Source: Methylotetracoccus oryzae (GTDB lineage: Bacteria > Pseudomonadota > Gammaproteobacteria > Methylococcales > Methylococcaceae). From it: a stretch of 64,000 nucleotides of DNA. Shown in pieces: positions 18,226-29,569 of the stretch. The position numbers and the translations under genes are program-made. Numbering within the stretch: position 1 is the stretch's first letter; every line of letters starts with the position of its first letter. The DNA lies in NCBI RefSeq assembly GCF_006175985.1, contig NZ_SRSH01000002.1, positions 1-64,000 of the forward strand. The letters run 5' to 3'. A model generated the notes under the pieces. The model was not told where the DNA came from. It was given only the letters and a program-made list of their open reading frames with translations, and made no database searches.

Positions 18226-19101
18226 ATGATCCAAGGCAGCATGGTCGCGCTCGTCACGCCGATGGCGGAGGACGGGGCGCTGGACTACGACGCGCTGGCG
18301 CGCCTGATCGATTTCCACATCGACGAAGGCAGTGATGCCCTCGTGGTCGTGGGCACGACCGGAGAATCCGCGACGCTGGATACGGAAGAGCACTGTGAGG
18401 TCATCCGCTTTGCCGTGGAGCGCGTGGCCGGACGCGTGCCGGTCATCGCCGGCACCGGTGCGAACGCGACGCGGGAGGCGATCGAGCTGACCGAACGCGC
18501 ACAGGGCGTCGGCGCCGATGCCTGTCTGTTGGTCACACCCTACTACAACAAGCCAACCCAGGAGGGCTTGTTTCGGCACTTCAGCGCCGTGGCGCAGGCC
18601 GTCGCGATACCCCAGATCCTCTACAACGTGCCGGGCCGGACGGCTTGCGACATGCTCCCGGAGACGGTCGGGCGCCTCGCCAGTGTCCCGAACATCGTCG
18701 GGATCAAGGAAGCCACCGGTGACCTGGGGCGCGTTGGCACCCTCCGGGCGCTGTGTCCGCCCGACTTCGCGCTGTATTCGGGCGACGATGCGACGGCTGC
18801 CGAGTTCTGCCTGATGGGCGGTCACGGCGTCATCTCCGTGACGGCCAATGTCGCCCCGAGGGCGATGCATGACCTGTGCGACGCGGCCATCGCCGGCCAG
18901 CGTGCCGAGGCCGAGGAGATCGACGCTCGGCTGGCAGGTCTGCACCGGAACCTGTTCATCGAGTCCAATCCGATACCGGTGAAGTGGGCGCTGCATGCGA
19001 TGGGCCTGATCGATCGCGGCATCCGTCTTCCGCTGACCTGGCTTTCGCCCGGCTGCGAAGAGAGCGTGCGACTGGCCATGCGCCAGGCCGGCGTTGTTTG
19101 A
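18226..19101 (+). CDS. dapA: 4-hydroxy-tetrahydrodipicolinate synthase
   Basis: A 291-residue TIM-barrel class I aldolase condensing pyruvate with aspartate semialdehyde in the lysine/diaminopimelate pathway. Key residues are the Schiff-base Lys K161 in GIKEATGD, Y133 and R138 in ILYNVPGRT, and the Thr pair in VVGTTGES. The ATG at 18226 gives the usual N-terminus ([11 protein letters not shown]); an in-frame ATG at 18169 would add 19 unlikely residues and lie upstream of the predicted transcript start. It is followed after 19 bases by bamC, the conserved dapA-bamC order. Confidence 0.97.
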   Translation: MIQGSMVALVTPMAEDGALDYDALARLIDFHIDEGSDALVVVGTTGESATLDTEEHCEVIRFAVERVAGRVPVIAGTGANATREAIELTERAQGVGADACLLVTPYYNKPTQEGLFRHFSAVAQAVAIPQILYNVPGRTACDMLPETVGRLASVPNIVGIKEATGDLGRVGTLRALCPPDFALYSGDDATAAEFCLMGGHGVISVTANVAPRAMHDLCDAAIAGQRAEAEEIDARLAGLHRNLFIESNPIPVKWALHAMGLIDRGIRLPLTWLSPGCEESVRLAMRQAGVV

Positions 19102-19120
19102 TCGGGTCTTGAGGTCGCCG

Positions 19121-19831
19121 ATGAACAGACCCCTGATCGTCGCCTCGGTGGCGTCTTCGCTCGTGTTGAGCGGCTGTAGCTTCCTGGGTTCGCTGTTCCC
19201 GGACAAGCAGCGGCAGTATCAGTACACGACCGAGATCCCGCCCCTTGAAGTGCCGCCTGACCTGTCGATGTCCACCATGACGGGTGCCAAGATCAACCGC
19301 GGAGCCGGGCCGGCCGCAGCACGGGACACTGTAGCGCCTGCCGAAGGCGAGGATGAAGCGACGCCGAGGCCAGCCGCGGCTGGCGGACCGGCCGAACCGA
19401 AGACGCCGACCCTGGCCCAGAATACCGAGGACGTGCCGCTGATCGAGCTGTCGAGCCCGTTCGCCCAGGCCTGGAACGATGTGGGACGGGCATTGGGTCG
19501 CCTGAAAGTCGAGGTCAGTGACCAGAACCGTTCCGAGGGCGTGTACTACGTGTACTACGGCGGCCCGGCCAAGGCCTATGAAGACCGCGGCATGTGGGGC
19601 GATATCAGTGACCTGTTCTCCGGCGACAGCCCGAAAGCCAAGGAGTTCCGCCTGAAACTGGAGGAACACAAGACCAAGAAGGGTGCGTCCACGGACGTCT
19701 TCCTGTTCGATGATGAGGGCCAGCCGGTGACCGGAGGGCCGTCGCTGGAGCTGTTGAAGAAACTGCACGCGCAGCTGACCGAATTCGCGAAATCCGACAG
19801 CGGCGCCGCAACCGGGCCATCCAGCGACTGA
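19121..19831 (+). CDS. bamC: Outer-membrane assembly lipoprotein BamC
   Basis: A 236-residue lipoprotein subunit of the BAM complex that inserts beta-barrel proteins into the outer membrane. The ATG at 19121 has GAGG six bases upstream and opens a signal peptide with lipobox LSGC (Cys about residue 18). After the Cys comes the unstructured lasso segment (YTTEIPPLEVPPDLS), which binds BamD in E. coli, a Pro/Ala-rich linker and one recognisable helix-grip domain (SPFAQAWNDVGRALGRL). It is shorter than E. coli BamC (about 344 residues) and appears to lack the second helix-grip domain. Confidence 0.9.
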   Translation: MNRPLIVASVASSLVLSGCSFLGSLFPDKQRQYQYTTEIPPLEVPPDLSMSTMTGAKINRGAGPAAARDTVAPAEGEDEATPRPAAAGGPAEPKTPTLAQNTEDVPLIELSSPFAQAWNDVGRALGRLKVEVSDQNRSEGVYYVYYGGPAKAYEDRGMWGDISDLFSGDSPKAKEFRLKLEEHKTKKGASTDVFLFDDEGQPVTGGPSLELLKKLHAQLTEFAKSDSGAATGPSSD

Positions 19832-20037
19832 GTCGGCTCGACCGGAGGCCGGCAGTCCGACGCGCGTCCTTGAGCGGGTGCTCGGGGCCCGTCGGGTGGC
19901 CCCTTCGAGCGTTCGTGCCGCTCCGCGCGGTGCGAGAGACCGGTCGTTTTGTCGAGCAACACCACGCTTCTCGCGGGTGGGGCTCTCGTCGGCTTCGCCG
20001 TCCATCCTCGAGCACTTCCTAGACCCTACGTATCACG

Positions 20038-23000
20038 ATGTACATCAGGCTTACCGGATCAACAGCCCTGTCGGCGGGGCGCCGGCGGCGGTCGCTCGAC
20101 GAGCTGCGCGCAGCGATCCCCGATCTGCGTGACCTCCAGGCACACTACGAGCATTTCGTGGAACTGGAGCGACCGCTCCGGCCCGAGGAGCGGGAAAGGC
20201 TGGAACAGGTATTGGCGTATGGCGAGGGGGCGGCCGAGGACGTCACTTATTCGCTGACCGCGCTGGTCGTGCCTCGCCTCGGAACGATCTCGCCGTGGTC
20301 GAGCAAGGCGACCGAGATCGTCCAACGCTGTGGCCTGACGGCGGTGCGGCGGGTCGAGCGCGGCATACGCTACCGTTTCGACCATGCAGGTGAACTGTCT
20401 GTGGAAGCCTGGCGCGGACTGACGGCGCGGCTTCACGACCGCATGACGCAAACCGTCCTGGCGGATTGCGACGAGGCGGCGATTTTCGCGCACCATGAAC
20501 CGGCGCCCCTGGCGACGGTGCCGCTGCTGGCACAGGGGCGAACCGCACTCGCGGCGGCCAACCAGTCCCTCGGACTCGCCCTGTCGGAGGACGAACTCGA
20601 CTATCTGGCGGACAGCTTTCAAGGCCTGGGTCGGGATCCGACCGACGTCGAACTGATGATGTTCGCCCAGGCCAACTCGGAACATTGCCGACACAAGATT
20701 TTCAACGGCAGCTGGACGATCGACGGCGTCCCCCGGCCCGAGTCGCTGTTCGGGATGATCCGCCACACCAGCGCCGTGAGCCCGGCCGGCATTCTCTCGG
20801 CTTACCATGACAATGCGGCGGTCGTGGAGGGGCGGGACACGGCGGTGCTGCTGCGGGACCCGAAGACCGGCGATTACCATTACGTGGATGAGCCGTCACA
20901 CCTGTTGATGAAGGTGGAGACGCACAACCACCCGACGGCGATCTCGCCCCACCCCGGGGCCGCGACCGGCTCCGGCGGCGAAATTCGCGACGAGGCGGCG
21001 ACCGGGCGCGGTTCGCAGACCAAAGCCGGTCTGGCCGGATTCTCGGTTTCGCATCTGCGCATCCCCGGCTTTCCCCAGCCCTGGGAGACCGCACTCGGCA
21101 AGCCGGAACGCATCGCGTCGGCGCTGCAGATCATGCTCGAAGGTCCGATCGGCTCCGCGGCCTTCAACAATGAATTCGGGCGACCGAATCTGTGCGGCTA
21201 TTTCCGCACCTACGAACAGGACTCTGGCGATCCGGAGGCAATTCGCGGTTACCACAAGCCGATCATGATCGCCGGCGGCATGGGAACCATCCGTTCGCCG
21301 AACATCCACAAGCTGAAGATTCCTCCCGGCGCCGCGATCATCGTGCTGGGCGGTCCGGCCATGCTGATCGGGCTGGGTGGCGGCGCCGCGTCGTCGGTGG
21401 CGTCGGGCGCCAGCGCCGAGGCACTCGATTACGCCTCGGTCCAGCGCGAGAATCCCGAAATGCAGCGTCGCTGCCAGGAGGTCATCAATCGCTGTGCGGC
21501 GCTCGGTGAGCAAAATCCCATCCTGGCGATTCACGACGTGGGTGCCGGCGGGCTCTCCAACGCGGTGCCGGAGATCATTCACGACGCCGGCCGGGGCGGG
21601 CGTTTCGAACTGCGGGCCATCCCGAATGACGACCCCGGCATGTCGCCGATGCAAATCTGGTGCAACGAGTCGCAGGAACGGTATGTGCTCGCCGTGGCAC
21701 CGGAGGCTCTGGCGGCATTCCAGGCGTTTTGCGAGCGGGAGCGCTGTCCGTATTCGGTGCTCGGCTACGCAACCGAAGAGAAAGTCCTGCAGTTGACCGA
21801 CGCGCGTTTCGATAACGCGCCCGTCGACTTGCCGATGTCGCTGCTGTTCGGCAAGCCACCGAAGATGCATCGATCCGTCGCGCGGGTAAGCCGTGCCTGC
21901 GCCGAATTCGACTTTTCGGAAGTCGAACTGGGCGAGGCCGTGCGGCGCGTCCTGCGCTTCCCGGCCGTAGCCGACAAGAGTTTCCTGATTCATATCGGCG
22001 ACCGCTCGGTCGGCGGGCTGGTCGTGCGCGACCAAATGGTCGGGCCCTGGCAGGTCCCGGTCGCCGATGTGGCCGTGACCGCCGCCGGTTTCCGGGCGGT
22101 CCACGGCGAGGCGATGGCGATGGGCGAACGTGCGCCGCTGGCCGTCACCGACGCACCGGCATCGGGGCGGATGGCCGTCGGCGAAGCGCTGACGAATATC
22201 GCCGCCGCGCGCATCGGTGCCCTGGGCGACGTCAAGCTGTCAGCGAACTGGATGGCGGCGTGCGGCGCGCCGGGCGAGGACGCACGCCTGTTCGATACGG
22301 TCGAGGCCGTGGGGCATGAGCTATGCCCGGCCCTGGGTATCGCGATTCCGGTGGGCAAGGATTCGCTGTCTATGAAGACGGTTTGGTCCGAGCGGGGCGT
22401 GCAGCAGACCATGACCGCGCCGGTGTCGCTGATCGTCTCGGCGTTCGCGCCCGTCAGTGATGTGCGCCGCACCTTGACCCCACAGTTGCAAACCGGCGAC
22501 ACGGCGCTGCTGCTCGTCGATCTGGGGTGCGGCCGGCATCGCCTGGGTGGTTCGGTTCTGGCGCAGGTCTATGGCCAGCCCGGCGGGGCCTGTCCGGATC
22601 TCGACGACCCGCGGCTGTTCCGCGCGTTCTTCGCCGCGATTCAGGATCTCAACGCAGCGGGGGCCCTGCTCGCGTATCACGATCGTTCGGATGGCGGGTT
22701 GCTCGCAAGCCTGTGCGAGATGGCATTCGCCGGCCGCTGCGGCATCGAGATCGATCTCGCTTGCGATGACGCCGAGGTGCTCCCGCTGCTGTTCGCCGAG
22801 GAACTCGGCGCCGTGCTGCAAGTGCGGGCCGCGGAGCTTGACGCCGTCCGGACGCTGCTCGAGCGGGCGGGTCTTGGCGCTTGCGTCAGGGTGCTCGGCG
22901 CACCGACCGATTCGGGGCGGATCTCGATCCGGAACGGCGGGACGGTATGCTTCGAGGCGACGCGCGCCGAATTGCAGGCTTGCTGGGCAGAGACCAGCTA

Positions 23001-23910
23001 CCGGATGCAGGCGCTGCGCGACGATCCCGGCTGCGCTGCGCAGCAGTACGCGGCCATCGCCGATGGCGGGAGCGCCGCCTTGCACGAGGCGTTGAGTTTC
23101 GACCCCGTGGAAGATCCGGCGGCACCGTATCTGAATCTGGCGCGCCCGAGGGTGGCCGTGCTGCGCGAGCAGGGCGTCAACGGTCATGTGGAGATGGCGG
23201 CCGCATTCGAGCAGGCCGGCTTCGTCAGCGTCGACGTCCACATGAGCGACCTGGCGGCAGGCCGGGTCAAACTCGCCGATTTCGCGGGATTTGCGGCCTG
23301 CGGCGGTTTTTCGTTCGGTGACGTGCTCGGTGCCGGCGGGGGGTGGGCGAAGTCGATTCTGTTCGACGCGCGGTTACGCGACGACTTCGAAGCCTTCTTC
23401 CAGCGTTCGGGCACCTTCGCGCTGGGCGTCTGCAATGGCTGCCAGATGATGGCGCAGATGAGGGAGCTGATTCCGGGCGCCGAGCACTGGCCACGCTTCG
23501 TGCGTAACGTTTCGGAGCAATTCGAGGCGCGCTGGGTGCCGGTGCGCGTCGGCGGATCGCCTTCGCTGTTCTTCAGCGGCATGGCGGGCTCACGCATGCC
23601 GGTGGTCGTGGCGCATGGCGAGGGGCGGGCACAGTTCGACACGCCTGCGGCACTCGCAGCCGCTGGCCCGCTGGTTGCGCTGCAGTATGTGGACGCTGCG
23701 GGCGCCCCGACAGAGCGCTTTCCGGAAAACCCCAACGGTTCGCCGCTCGGCATTGCCGGACTCACGACGCCGGACGGGCGTTTCACGATCATGATGCCGC
23801 ATCCGGAACGTTGCTACCGCGGCTTGCAGAACAATTGGCGGTCGGTGAGCAGCGAGCAGGAAGGCGCGTGGCGCCGCATGTTCCGGAACGCGCGGGCGTT
23901 TCTGCGCTGA
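20038..23910 (+). CDS. purL: Phosphoribosylformylglycinamidine synthase (large, single-chain)
   Basis: A 1290-residue enzyme of purine synthesis making FGAM from FGAR, glutamine and ATP. It has the proteobacterial single-chain layout: N-terminal PurS-like region, linker with the conserved [16 protein letters not shown], two AIR-synthase-type halves (first active half with [13 protein letters not shown] and the glycine-rich [13 protein letters not shown]), and a C-terminal class I glutamine amidotransferase. The amidotransferase nucleophile is the first Cys of GVCNGCQMM, with its His/Glu partners in [11 protein letters not shown]. Length and motifs are complete. It is preceded by about 200 bases without a gene. 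Confidence 0.97.
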   Translation: MYIRLTGSTALSAGRRRRSLDELRAAIPDLRDLQAHYEHFVELERPLRPEERERLEQVLAYGEGAAEDVTYSLTALVVPRLGTISPWSSKATEIVQRCGLTAVRRVERGIRYRFDHAGELSVEAWRGLTARLHDRMTQTVLADCDEAAIFAHHEPAPLATVPLLAQGRTALAAANQSLGLALSEDELDYLADSFQGLGRDPTDVELMMFAQANSEHCRHKIFNGSWTIDGVPRPESLFGMIRHTSAVSPAGILSAYHDNAAVVEGRDTAVLLRDPKTGDYHYVDEPSHLLMKVETHNHPTAISPHPGAATGSGGEIRDEAATGRGSQTKAGLAGFSVSHLRIPGFPQPWETALGKPERIASALQIMLEGPIGSAAFNNEFGRPNLCGYFRTYEQDSGDPEAIRGYHKPIMIAGGMGTIRSPNIHKLKIPPGAAIIVLGGPAMLIGLGGGAASSVASGASAEALDYASVQRENPEMQRRCQEVINRCAALGEQNPILAIHDVGAGGLSNAVPEIIHDAGRGGRFELRAIPNDDPGMSPMQIWCNESQERYVLAVAPEALAAFQAFCERERCPYSVLGYATEEKVLQLTDARFDNAPVDLPMSLLFGKPPKMHRSVARVSRACAEFDFSEVELGEAVRRVLRFPAVADKSFLIHIGDRSVGGLVVRDQMVGPWQVPVADVAVTAAGFRAVHGEAMAMGERAPLAVTDAPASGRMAVGEALTNIAAARIGALGDVKLSANWMAACGAPGEDARLFDTVEAVGHELCPALGIAIPVGKDSLSMKTVWSERGVQQTMTAPVSLIVSAFAPVSDVRRTLTPQLQTGDTALLLVDLGCGRHRLGGSVLAQVYGQPGGACPDLDDPRLFRAFFAAIQDLNAAGALLAYHDRSDGGLLASLCEMAFAGRCGIEIDLACDDAEVLPLLFAEELGAVLQVRAAELDAVRTLLERAGLGACVRVLGAPTDSGRISIRNGGTVCFEATRAELQACWAETSYRMQALRDDPGCAAQQYAAIADGGSAALHEALSFDPVEDPAAPYLNLARPRVAVLREQGVNGHVEMAAAFEQAGFVSVDVHMSDLAAGRVKLADFAGFAACGGFSFGDVLGAGGGWAKSILFDARLRDDFEAFFQRSGTFALGVCNGCQMMAQMRELIPGAEHWPRFVRNVSEQFEARWVPVRVGGSPSLFFSGMAGSRMPVVVAHGEGRAQFDTPAALAAAGPLVALQYVDAAGAPTERFPENPNGSPLGIAGLTTPDGRFTIMMPHPERCYRGLQNNWRSVSSEQEGAWRRMFRNARAFLR

Positions 23911-23926
23911 AACCGGCGGACGATCC

Positions 23927-23956
23927 TTGCCAACCGGGCGGGCCGCAGGGTACTCT
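23927..23956 (+). promoter_or_regulatory. Possible promoter upstream of secG
   Basis: TTGCCA (23927-23932, 5/6 match) and TACTCT (23951-23956, 3/6) are separated by 18 bases, shortly after the purL stop. This would give a 5' leader of about 120 bases before secG. It rests on consensus similarity only. Confidence 0.35.
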
Positions 23957-24087
23957 ACGCGGCTTTCCCGGGTCGGCGCGAGAAACGCGATGAGCACTCG
24001 CCTCGATTCCTTGGTGTGCTGCGCGTGTGGAGACACCGCCTTCATCGCAGCGCCCCGATTGTCGTACGGTTTCCTTTGGGTGTGTTC

Positions 24088-24462
24088 ATGGTTCAAGCGC
24101 TAACGGTTCTGCATGTACTGGTTGCTCTGGCGATCATCGGTCTGGTCATGATCCAGAGGGGCCGGGGGGCTGATGCCGGCGCGGGTTTCGGTGGTTCCTC
24201 GAACACCTTCTTCGGTGCCCGGGGTGCTGCCACGTTTCTGTCGAAGTCGACGGCGATCGCGGCCGTGGTGTTTTTCAGCACCAGCCTCACGCTTGCCTAT
24301 TTGTCCGATCACAGGGACAATAAACCGGCTGACATCATGGACACGCCGGCCGCTCCCAAGACTTCGTCGGACTTGCCGCCGGTACCACAGCCTGCCAAGG
24401 CGCCGAGCGACCTGCCGCAGTCTGCAGACGTCCCGAGCGGGGCTCCCGCACCCGCCAAGTGA
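24088..24462 (+). CDS. secG: Preprotein translocase subunit SecG
   Basis: A 124-residue inner-membrane subunit of SecYEG. Two hydrophobic helices (LTVLHVLVALAIIGLVMIQ and the segment around AIAAVVFFSTSLTLAYL) flank the conserved cytoplasmic loop GAGFGGSSNTFFGARGAATFL. A Pro/Ala/Ser-rich C-terminal tail of about 45 residues is typical. The ATG at 24088 is chosen because it starts the first helix. It precedes tRNA-Leu(GAG), the same order as in E. coli secG-leuU. Confidence 0.95.
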   Translation: MVQALTVLHVLVALAIIGLVMIQRGRGADAGAGFGGSSNTFFGARGAATFLSKSTAIAAVVFFSTSLTLAYLSDHRDNKPADIMDTPAAPKTSSDLPPVPQPAKAPSDLPQSADVPSGAPAPAK

Positions 24463-24499
24463 GCTTGCCGGGGCCGGATCGTTCCTGATCAGTTTCCTA

Positions 24500-24584
24500 G
24501 CCGATGTGGTGGAATTGGTAGACACGCCATCTTGAGGGGGTGGTGACGCAAGTCGTGTCGGTTCAAGTCCGACCATCGGCACCA
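24500..24584 (+). tRNA. tRNA-Leu (anticodon GAG)
   Basis: An 85-base class II tRNA with encoded CCA. The acceptor stem GCCGATG (24500-24506) pairs with CATCGGC (24574-24580). The anticodon stem CCATC/GGTGG encloses loop TTGAGGG with GAG at 24534-24536. A long variable arm and a T loop GTTCAAGTC are present. It lies directly between secG and tgt and is probably co-transcribed with secG. Confidence 0.96.
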
Positions 24585-24638
24585 ACAGTTTCCACGGGCG
24601 ACGTGGTCGGTTTCCTGCCGACCCGGCGCATTGCCTGA

Positions 24639-25745
<1,107 letters not shown>

Positions 25746-25804
25746 CGCGTTTTGTGCCATAATGCCGCGCTTTTAACGACGACCGCCGCGAGGCTTAGAC
25801 CCGT

Positions 25805-26173
25805 ATGGATTTCCTGATATCGAGTGCACATGCGCAGGCTGCCGGCCCTGCCGCGCAGGAGCCCGGATTCGCCGGACTCATTCTGCCGATCGCGATCCTG
25901 CTGATGTTCTTCTTGCTGTTCGTGCTGCCGCAGCATCGGCGTGGCCGCGAGCAGAAGAAAATGATCGAGTCGCTGGCCAAAGGCGTCGAGGTGGTGACCA
26001 ACGGCGGGCTGCTCGGCAAGATCGTCGACCTCGACGAGAACTTCATCGTGCTGGAAGTGGGCGACAACGTGCAGGTAAACGTCCAGCGTCACGCTGTGGC
26101 CTCGCTGATGCCGAAGGGCACCTACAAGGCGAGCAAGCGAAAGCAGGAAAAACTGGACAAACCCGCCTCCTAA
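25805..26173 (+). CDS. yajC: Sec translocon accessory subunit YajC
   Basis: A 122-residue inner-membrane protein with one transmembrane helix (LILPIAILLMFFLLFVLPQ) followed by a basic cytoplasmic domain (RRGREQKKMIESLAKGVEVVTNGGLLGKI). It associates with SecDF. It lies 59 bases after tgt and 61 before secD. Confidence 0.95.
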   Translation: MDFLISSAHAQAAGPAAQEPGFAGLILPIAILLMFFLLFVLPQHRRGREQKKMIESLAKGVEVVTNGGLLGKIVDLDENFIVLEVGDNVQVNVQRHAVASLMPKGTYKASKRKQEKLDKPAS

Positions 26174-26188
26174 GCCGCGCGGCCCGCG

Positions 26189-26215
26189 TCGGACGAAGGG
26201 ATTCCCTTCGTCCGG
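26189..26215 (+). terminator. Hairpin between yajC and secD
   Basis: An 11-bp perfect stem (CGGACGAAGGG, 26190-26200, with CCCTTCGTCCG, 26204-26214) has an ATT loop, and a T-G wobble could extend it. No T-run follows, so it is more likely a partial attenuator or mRNA-stabilising hairpin than a full terminator. Confidence 0.45.
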
Positions 26216-26234
26216 CTGAGTACTGGAAGACACT

Positions 26235-28085
26235 ATGCGCAATTCGTTTCCCCTCTGGAAAAATCTGCTGATCCTGGGCGTGCTGCTCTGGGCCTTCATC
26301 TATGCGTTGCCGAATTTCTTCGGCGAAGACCCTTCCGTGCAGTTGTCGCCGGTGCGGTCCGCCAAGGTCGACGACACGGTCCGGCAGCAGGTCGAAGAGT
26401 TGCTGCAGGGTCAGGGCCTGAAGCCACAAAAGGTCGAACTGAGCGACAAGCGGCTGCTGATCCGCTTTGCCGATACCGACGCGCAGCTCAAGGCAGCCGA
26501 TGCGATCGAGAAGGCCATGGGCACCAATTACACGGTCGCACTGAATCTGGCGCCCGCGACACCGGGCTGGCTGCGGGCGATAGGTGCCCAACCCATGTAC
26601 CTGGGCCTGGACCTACGGGGCGGCGTGCATTTCATGATGCAGGTCGACATGGAAGCCGCAATCAAACAGCGCGAAGAGCGCTACGCCGAGGACGTGCGGA
26701 CCCTGCTGCGCGAGAACAAGCTGCGCTACCGCTCGGTCGACCGCCAGAACGGTACCATCCGCGCGCAGTTCGACGACACGGCGACGCTGGCGCAGGCGCA
26801 AAGTGTGCTGGGCCGCGAGTTCCGCGGGCTGCTGATCGATACCGACGAGAGTCAGAATGTCCTGCTTGCGACCTTGTCCGAAGTCGAGAAGCGGGAAGTG
26901 CAGAAGTTCGCCGTGGGCCAGAACATCACGACCCTGCGCAACCGTGTGAATGAACTGGGCGTGGCCGAACCGGTGATCCAGCAACAGGGGACGGACCGGA
27001 TCGTCGTGCAGTTGCCCGGCGTGCAGGACACGGCCCGGGCCAAGGAAATCCTCGGTGCCACGGCGACCCTGGAGTTCCGGCTGGTCGATACCGAGCACAG
27101 CGTTCCGTCGTCGGCCGATTCGCGGGTGCCCCTGACGGCACAGTTGTACCGCGACCGTGCGGGACAGCCGATTCTGCTGCAGCGTAAGATCATCGTGACG
27201 GGCGATCAGGTGGTCGACGCGGCCTCCGGTATGGATCAGCAGTCGGGGACGCCCGCCGTGTTCGTGACGCTGAACAGCATCGGCGCGAAACGGATGGCGG
27301 ATACCAGCGCGGTCAACATCGGGAAACCGATGGCCGTCGTGTTCATCGAGAACAAGTCCGAGACCAAGGAAGTCAACGGCAAGAAAGTCACCACACGCAA
27401 GAAGGTCGAGGAAGTCATCAACGTGGCGACGATCCGCGACCGATTGACCAAGCGCTTCCAGATCACCGGACTCGACACCGCGGATGAGGCCCGTAATCTC
27501 GCGCTGTTGCTGCGAGCCGGGGCCCTGGCGGCGCCGGTTGACATCGTCGAGGAGCGCACCGTAGGCCCCAGCCTCGGGAAGGAGAACATCGATCAGGGTG
27601 TGCGTTCGTTCGTCATCGGCTTCGCCGCGATCATCGTCATCATGCTCGTATATTACAAGGTGTTCGGGCTGATCGCCGCCTTCACGCTGATCTTCAACGT
27701 GGCATTGATTCTAGCGATCCTGTCGCTACTGCAGGCGACGCTGACCTTGCCCGGCATCGCCGGCATCACCCTGACCATCGGCATGGCGGTGGATGCCAAC
27801 GTGCTGATCTATGAGCGTATCAAGGAGGAATTGCGCAACGGCAACTCTCCGCAATCGGCGATCTATGCCGGCTTCGAGCGCGCCTTCAGCACGATTTTCG
27901 ATTCGAACATCACGACCCTGCTGGCCGCCGTGATGCTGTTCGGCATCGGGTCGGGGCCTGTCAAGGGTTTCGCGGTCACGCTGACCATCGGCATCCTGAC
28001 GTCGATGTTCACCGCCGTCATGTGCACGCGCATGATGGTGAACTGGGTTTATGGGCAGCGCCGCGCCGCGAAGCTGTGGATTTGA
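26235..28085 (+). CDS. secD: Protein translocase subunit SecD
   Basis: A 616-residue inner-membrane RND-type protein that, with SecF, uses the proton (or sodium) gradient to pull preproteins into the periplasm. The first transmembrane helix is followed by the periplasmic P1 domain with GLDLRGGVHFMMQVDM, then FVIGFAAIIVIMLVYYKVFG and the remaining helices with IAGITLTIGMAVDANVLIYERIKEE, the family signature. Length matches E. coli SecD (615). No break or unusual insertion was seen. Confidence 0.97.
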   Translation: MRNSFPLWKNLLILGVLLWAFIYALPNFFGEDPSVQLSPVRSAKVDDTVRQQVEELLQGQGLKPQKVELSDKRLLIRFADTDAQLKAADAIEKAMGTNYTVALNLAPATPGWLRAIGAQPMYLGLDLRGGVHFMMQVDMEAAIKQREERYAEDVRTLLRENKLRYRSVDRQNGTIRAQFDDTATLAQAQSVLGREFRGLLIDTDESQNVLLATLSEVEKREVQKFAVGQNITTLRNRVNELGVAEPVIQQQGTDRIVVQLPGVQDTARAKEILGATATLEFRLVDTEHSVPSSADSRVPLTAQLYRDRAGQPILLQRKIIVTGDQVVDAASGMDQQSGTPAVFVTLNSIGAKRMADTSAVNIGKPMAVVFIENKSETKEVNGKKVTTRKKVEEVINVATIRDRLTKRFQITGLDTADEARNLALLLRAGALAAPVDIVEERTVGPSLGKENIDQGVRSFVIGFAAIIVIMLVYYKVFGLIAAFTLIFNVALILAILSLLQATLTLPGIAGITLTIGMAVDANVLIYERIKEELRNGNSPQSAIYAGFERAFSTIFDSNITTLLAAVMLFGIGSGPVKGFAVTLTIGILTSMFTAVMCTRMMVNWVYGQRRAAKLWI

Positions 28086-28121
28086 ATCGAGCCGGCCGAA
28101 TTTCATTGAGGACCCGCATCC

Positions 28122-29120
28122 GTGGCTGAAACCATCACCCGCAACTACAAGATCGACTTTCTCGGCAAGCGGACTATCGCCGTGGGCCTGTCGGTCATAC
28201 TGAGCCTGGCCGCGATCGTCTCGCTGTTCGTCAGGGGACTGAACTTCGCGATCGACTTCACCGGTGGTACCGTGGTCGAAGCGACCTATGACAACCCGCC
28301 CGATCTGAACGCGATCCGGTTGCAACTCGAGACGGCCGGGTTCCACGGTCCGACCGCGCAGCATTTCGGCACTGCTCGCACCGTCCTGATCCGGTTGCCG
28401 CCGGAGGCGAATGCTGACGGTGGCCCGGCCAAGGACGGAACTGCCAAGGACCCAGTCGCCGAAGATCTCGGGCTGGCCCAGAATGACCTCAAGAGCCGCG
28501 TATCGGCCGCTTTGAATACCGATCCGGCGTTCAAGGCCACGATTACGCGGGTGGAATTCGTCGGGCCCCAGGTGGGCGATGACCTGACGGAGAGCAGCAT
28601 CCTGGCGCTGGTGCTGGCGACGATCGGGATCCTCGTGTACGTCGCATGGCGTTTCGAATATCGCTTCTCGCTGGGTGCGATTCTGGCGACGTTGCACGAT
28701 ATCGTCATGATTTTCGGGATCTTCTCGTTTTTCCAGCTGGACTTCGATCTCAGCGTGCTGGCGGCAATTCTTGCGGTCATGGGCTACTCGCTGAACGATA
28801 CGATCGTCGTGTTCGACCGGATCCGCGAGAATTTCCGGAAATACCGCCGCGGCGAGGTGATCGACATCATGAACCTGTCGATCAACGAAACCCTGAGCCG
28901 CACCTTGATGACCTCGTTCCTGACGTTTGTCACCGTCCTGGCGATGGCGATCTGGGGCGGCGAGATCATCCATAACTTTGCGATCGCGCTGATCATCGGT
29001 ATCGTCGTGGGCACCTATTCGTCGATCTACGTGGCCAGTGCGCTGGCTCTGCGCCTCGGCGTCAGCCGCGCGGACCTTTTGCTGCCGGAAAAGGAAGGCG
29101 CGGTCGACACCCGCCCCTGA
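28122..29120 (+). CDS. secF: Protein translocase subunit SecF
   Basis: A 332-residue partner of SecD with six predicted transmembrane helices. The signature GLNFAIDFTGGTVVEATYD follows the first helix, and VMGYSLNDTIVVFDRIRENF matches the second conserved block. The periplasmic loop carries an extra Asp/Lys-rich stretch (DGGPAKDGTAKDPVAEDLG) relative to E. coli SecF. The GTG at 28122 gives the normal N-terminus. It lies 36 bases after secD. Confidence 0.96.
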   Translation: MAETITRNYKIDFLGKRTIAVGLSVILSLAAIVSLFVRGLNFAIDFTGGTVVEATYDNPPDLNAIRLQLETAGFHGPTAQHFGTARTVLIRLPPEANADGGPAKDGTAKDPVAEDLGLAQNDLKSRVSAALNTDPAFKATITRVEFVGPQVGDDLTESSILALVLATIGILVYVAWRFEYRFSLGAILATLHDIVMIFGIFSFFQLDFDLSVLAAILAVMGYSLNDTIVVFDRIRENFRKYRRGEVIDIMNLSINETLSRTLMTSFLTFVTVLAMAIWGGEIIHNFAIALIIGIVVGTYSSIYVASALALRLGVSRADLLLPEKEGAVDTRP

Positions 29121-29569
29121 TCTCCCGTGGCGCGGTGGCCGGTTTCCCCGGCACCGGCGCGCATGCCAGAGCGCTCCAGGAGCGCTATTGTGTCCCCCAG
29201 AAAGCCCTCCGCGGAGGGCTGTAAACCCATCCCCATGCAGCCGAGTCCTTCGATCTCGGGCGCATCTTGATCGACCGCCCGCGCCAAGGCGCACCCGTGA
29301 ATCCCTGTGTCCCCGCGGTACAGCGTTGCCAACAATGGAATGATGCTTCCATTTTGGAATGACGAAATTACTTTTTATTATTAGGTGTTCTTAGTCGGGT
29401 ACGATACGCTGACAGCACTGCACCTTGGCCTGTTATTTGCGTGATTCTGAGAGTCCGCGGTAAATGACGGCCTGGTTCGGTTCGGGTATCGCCACGCACC
29501 ACCGGTGCGGCCCTTCGCGGTGGACCCGTCGGTTTCCACTCTTTTCGAAGACTTCAAAAGGGAGATTCG
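29121..29569. other. Intergenic region between secF and the SulP gene
   Basis: No supported gene. It holds two inverted repeats: AGCGCTCC-A-GGAGCGCT near 29169-29186, and an 18-base perfect palindrome AGCCCTCCGCGGAGGGCT at 29203-29220. Neither has a following T-run, but both could form hairpins ending secDF transcripts. From about 29334 the sequence turns markedly AT-rich and contains two TGGAATGA repeats (annotated separately). Confidence 0.5.
29336..29362. promoter_or_regulatory. Paired TGGAATGA repeats, candidate regulator site
   Basis: TGGAATGA occurs at 29336-29343 and again at 29355-29362, 19 bases apart (near two helical turns), with TTCC between them giving a partial inverted repeat. 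It lies in an AT-rich pocket about 210 bases before the SulP gene. The binding protein is unknown. Confidence 0.3.

Noticed and set aside
20896..22104. Long minus-strand open frame (402 codons) opposite purL
   Set aside because: It lies wholly inside purL, has no recognisable domain and is rich in Arg and His, as expected for an antisense frame in GC-rich DNA.
29027..29335. Minus-strand frame with fairly protein-like sequence after secF
   Set aside because: It overlaps the 3' end of secF and contains an 18-base palindrome; I could not assign it to any family.
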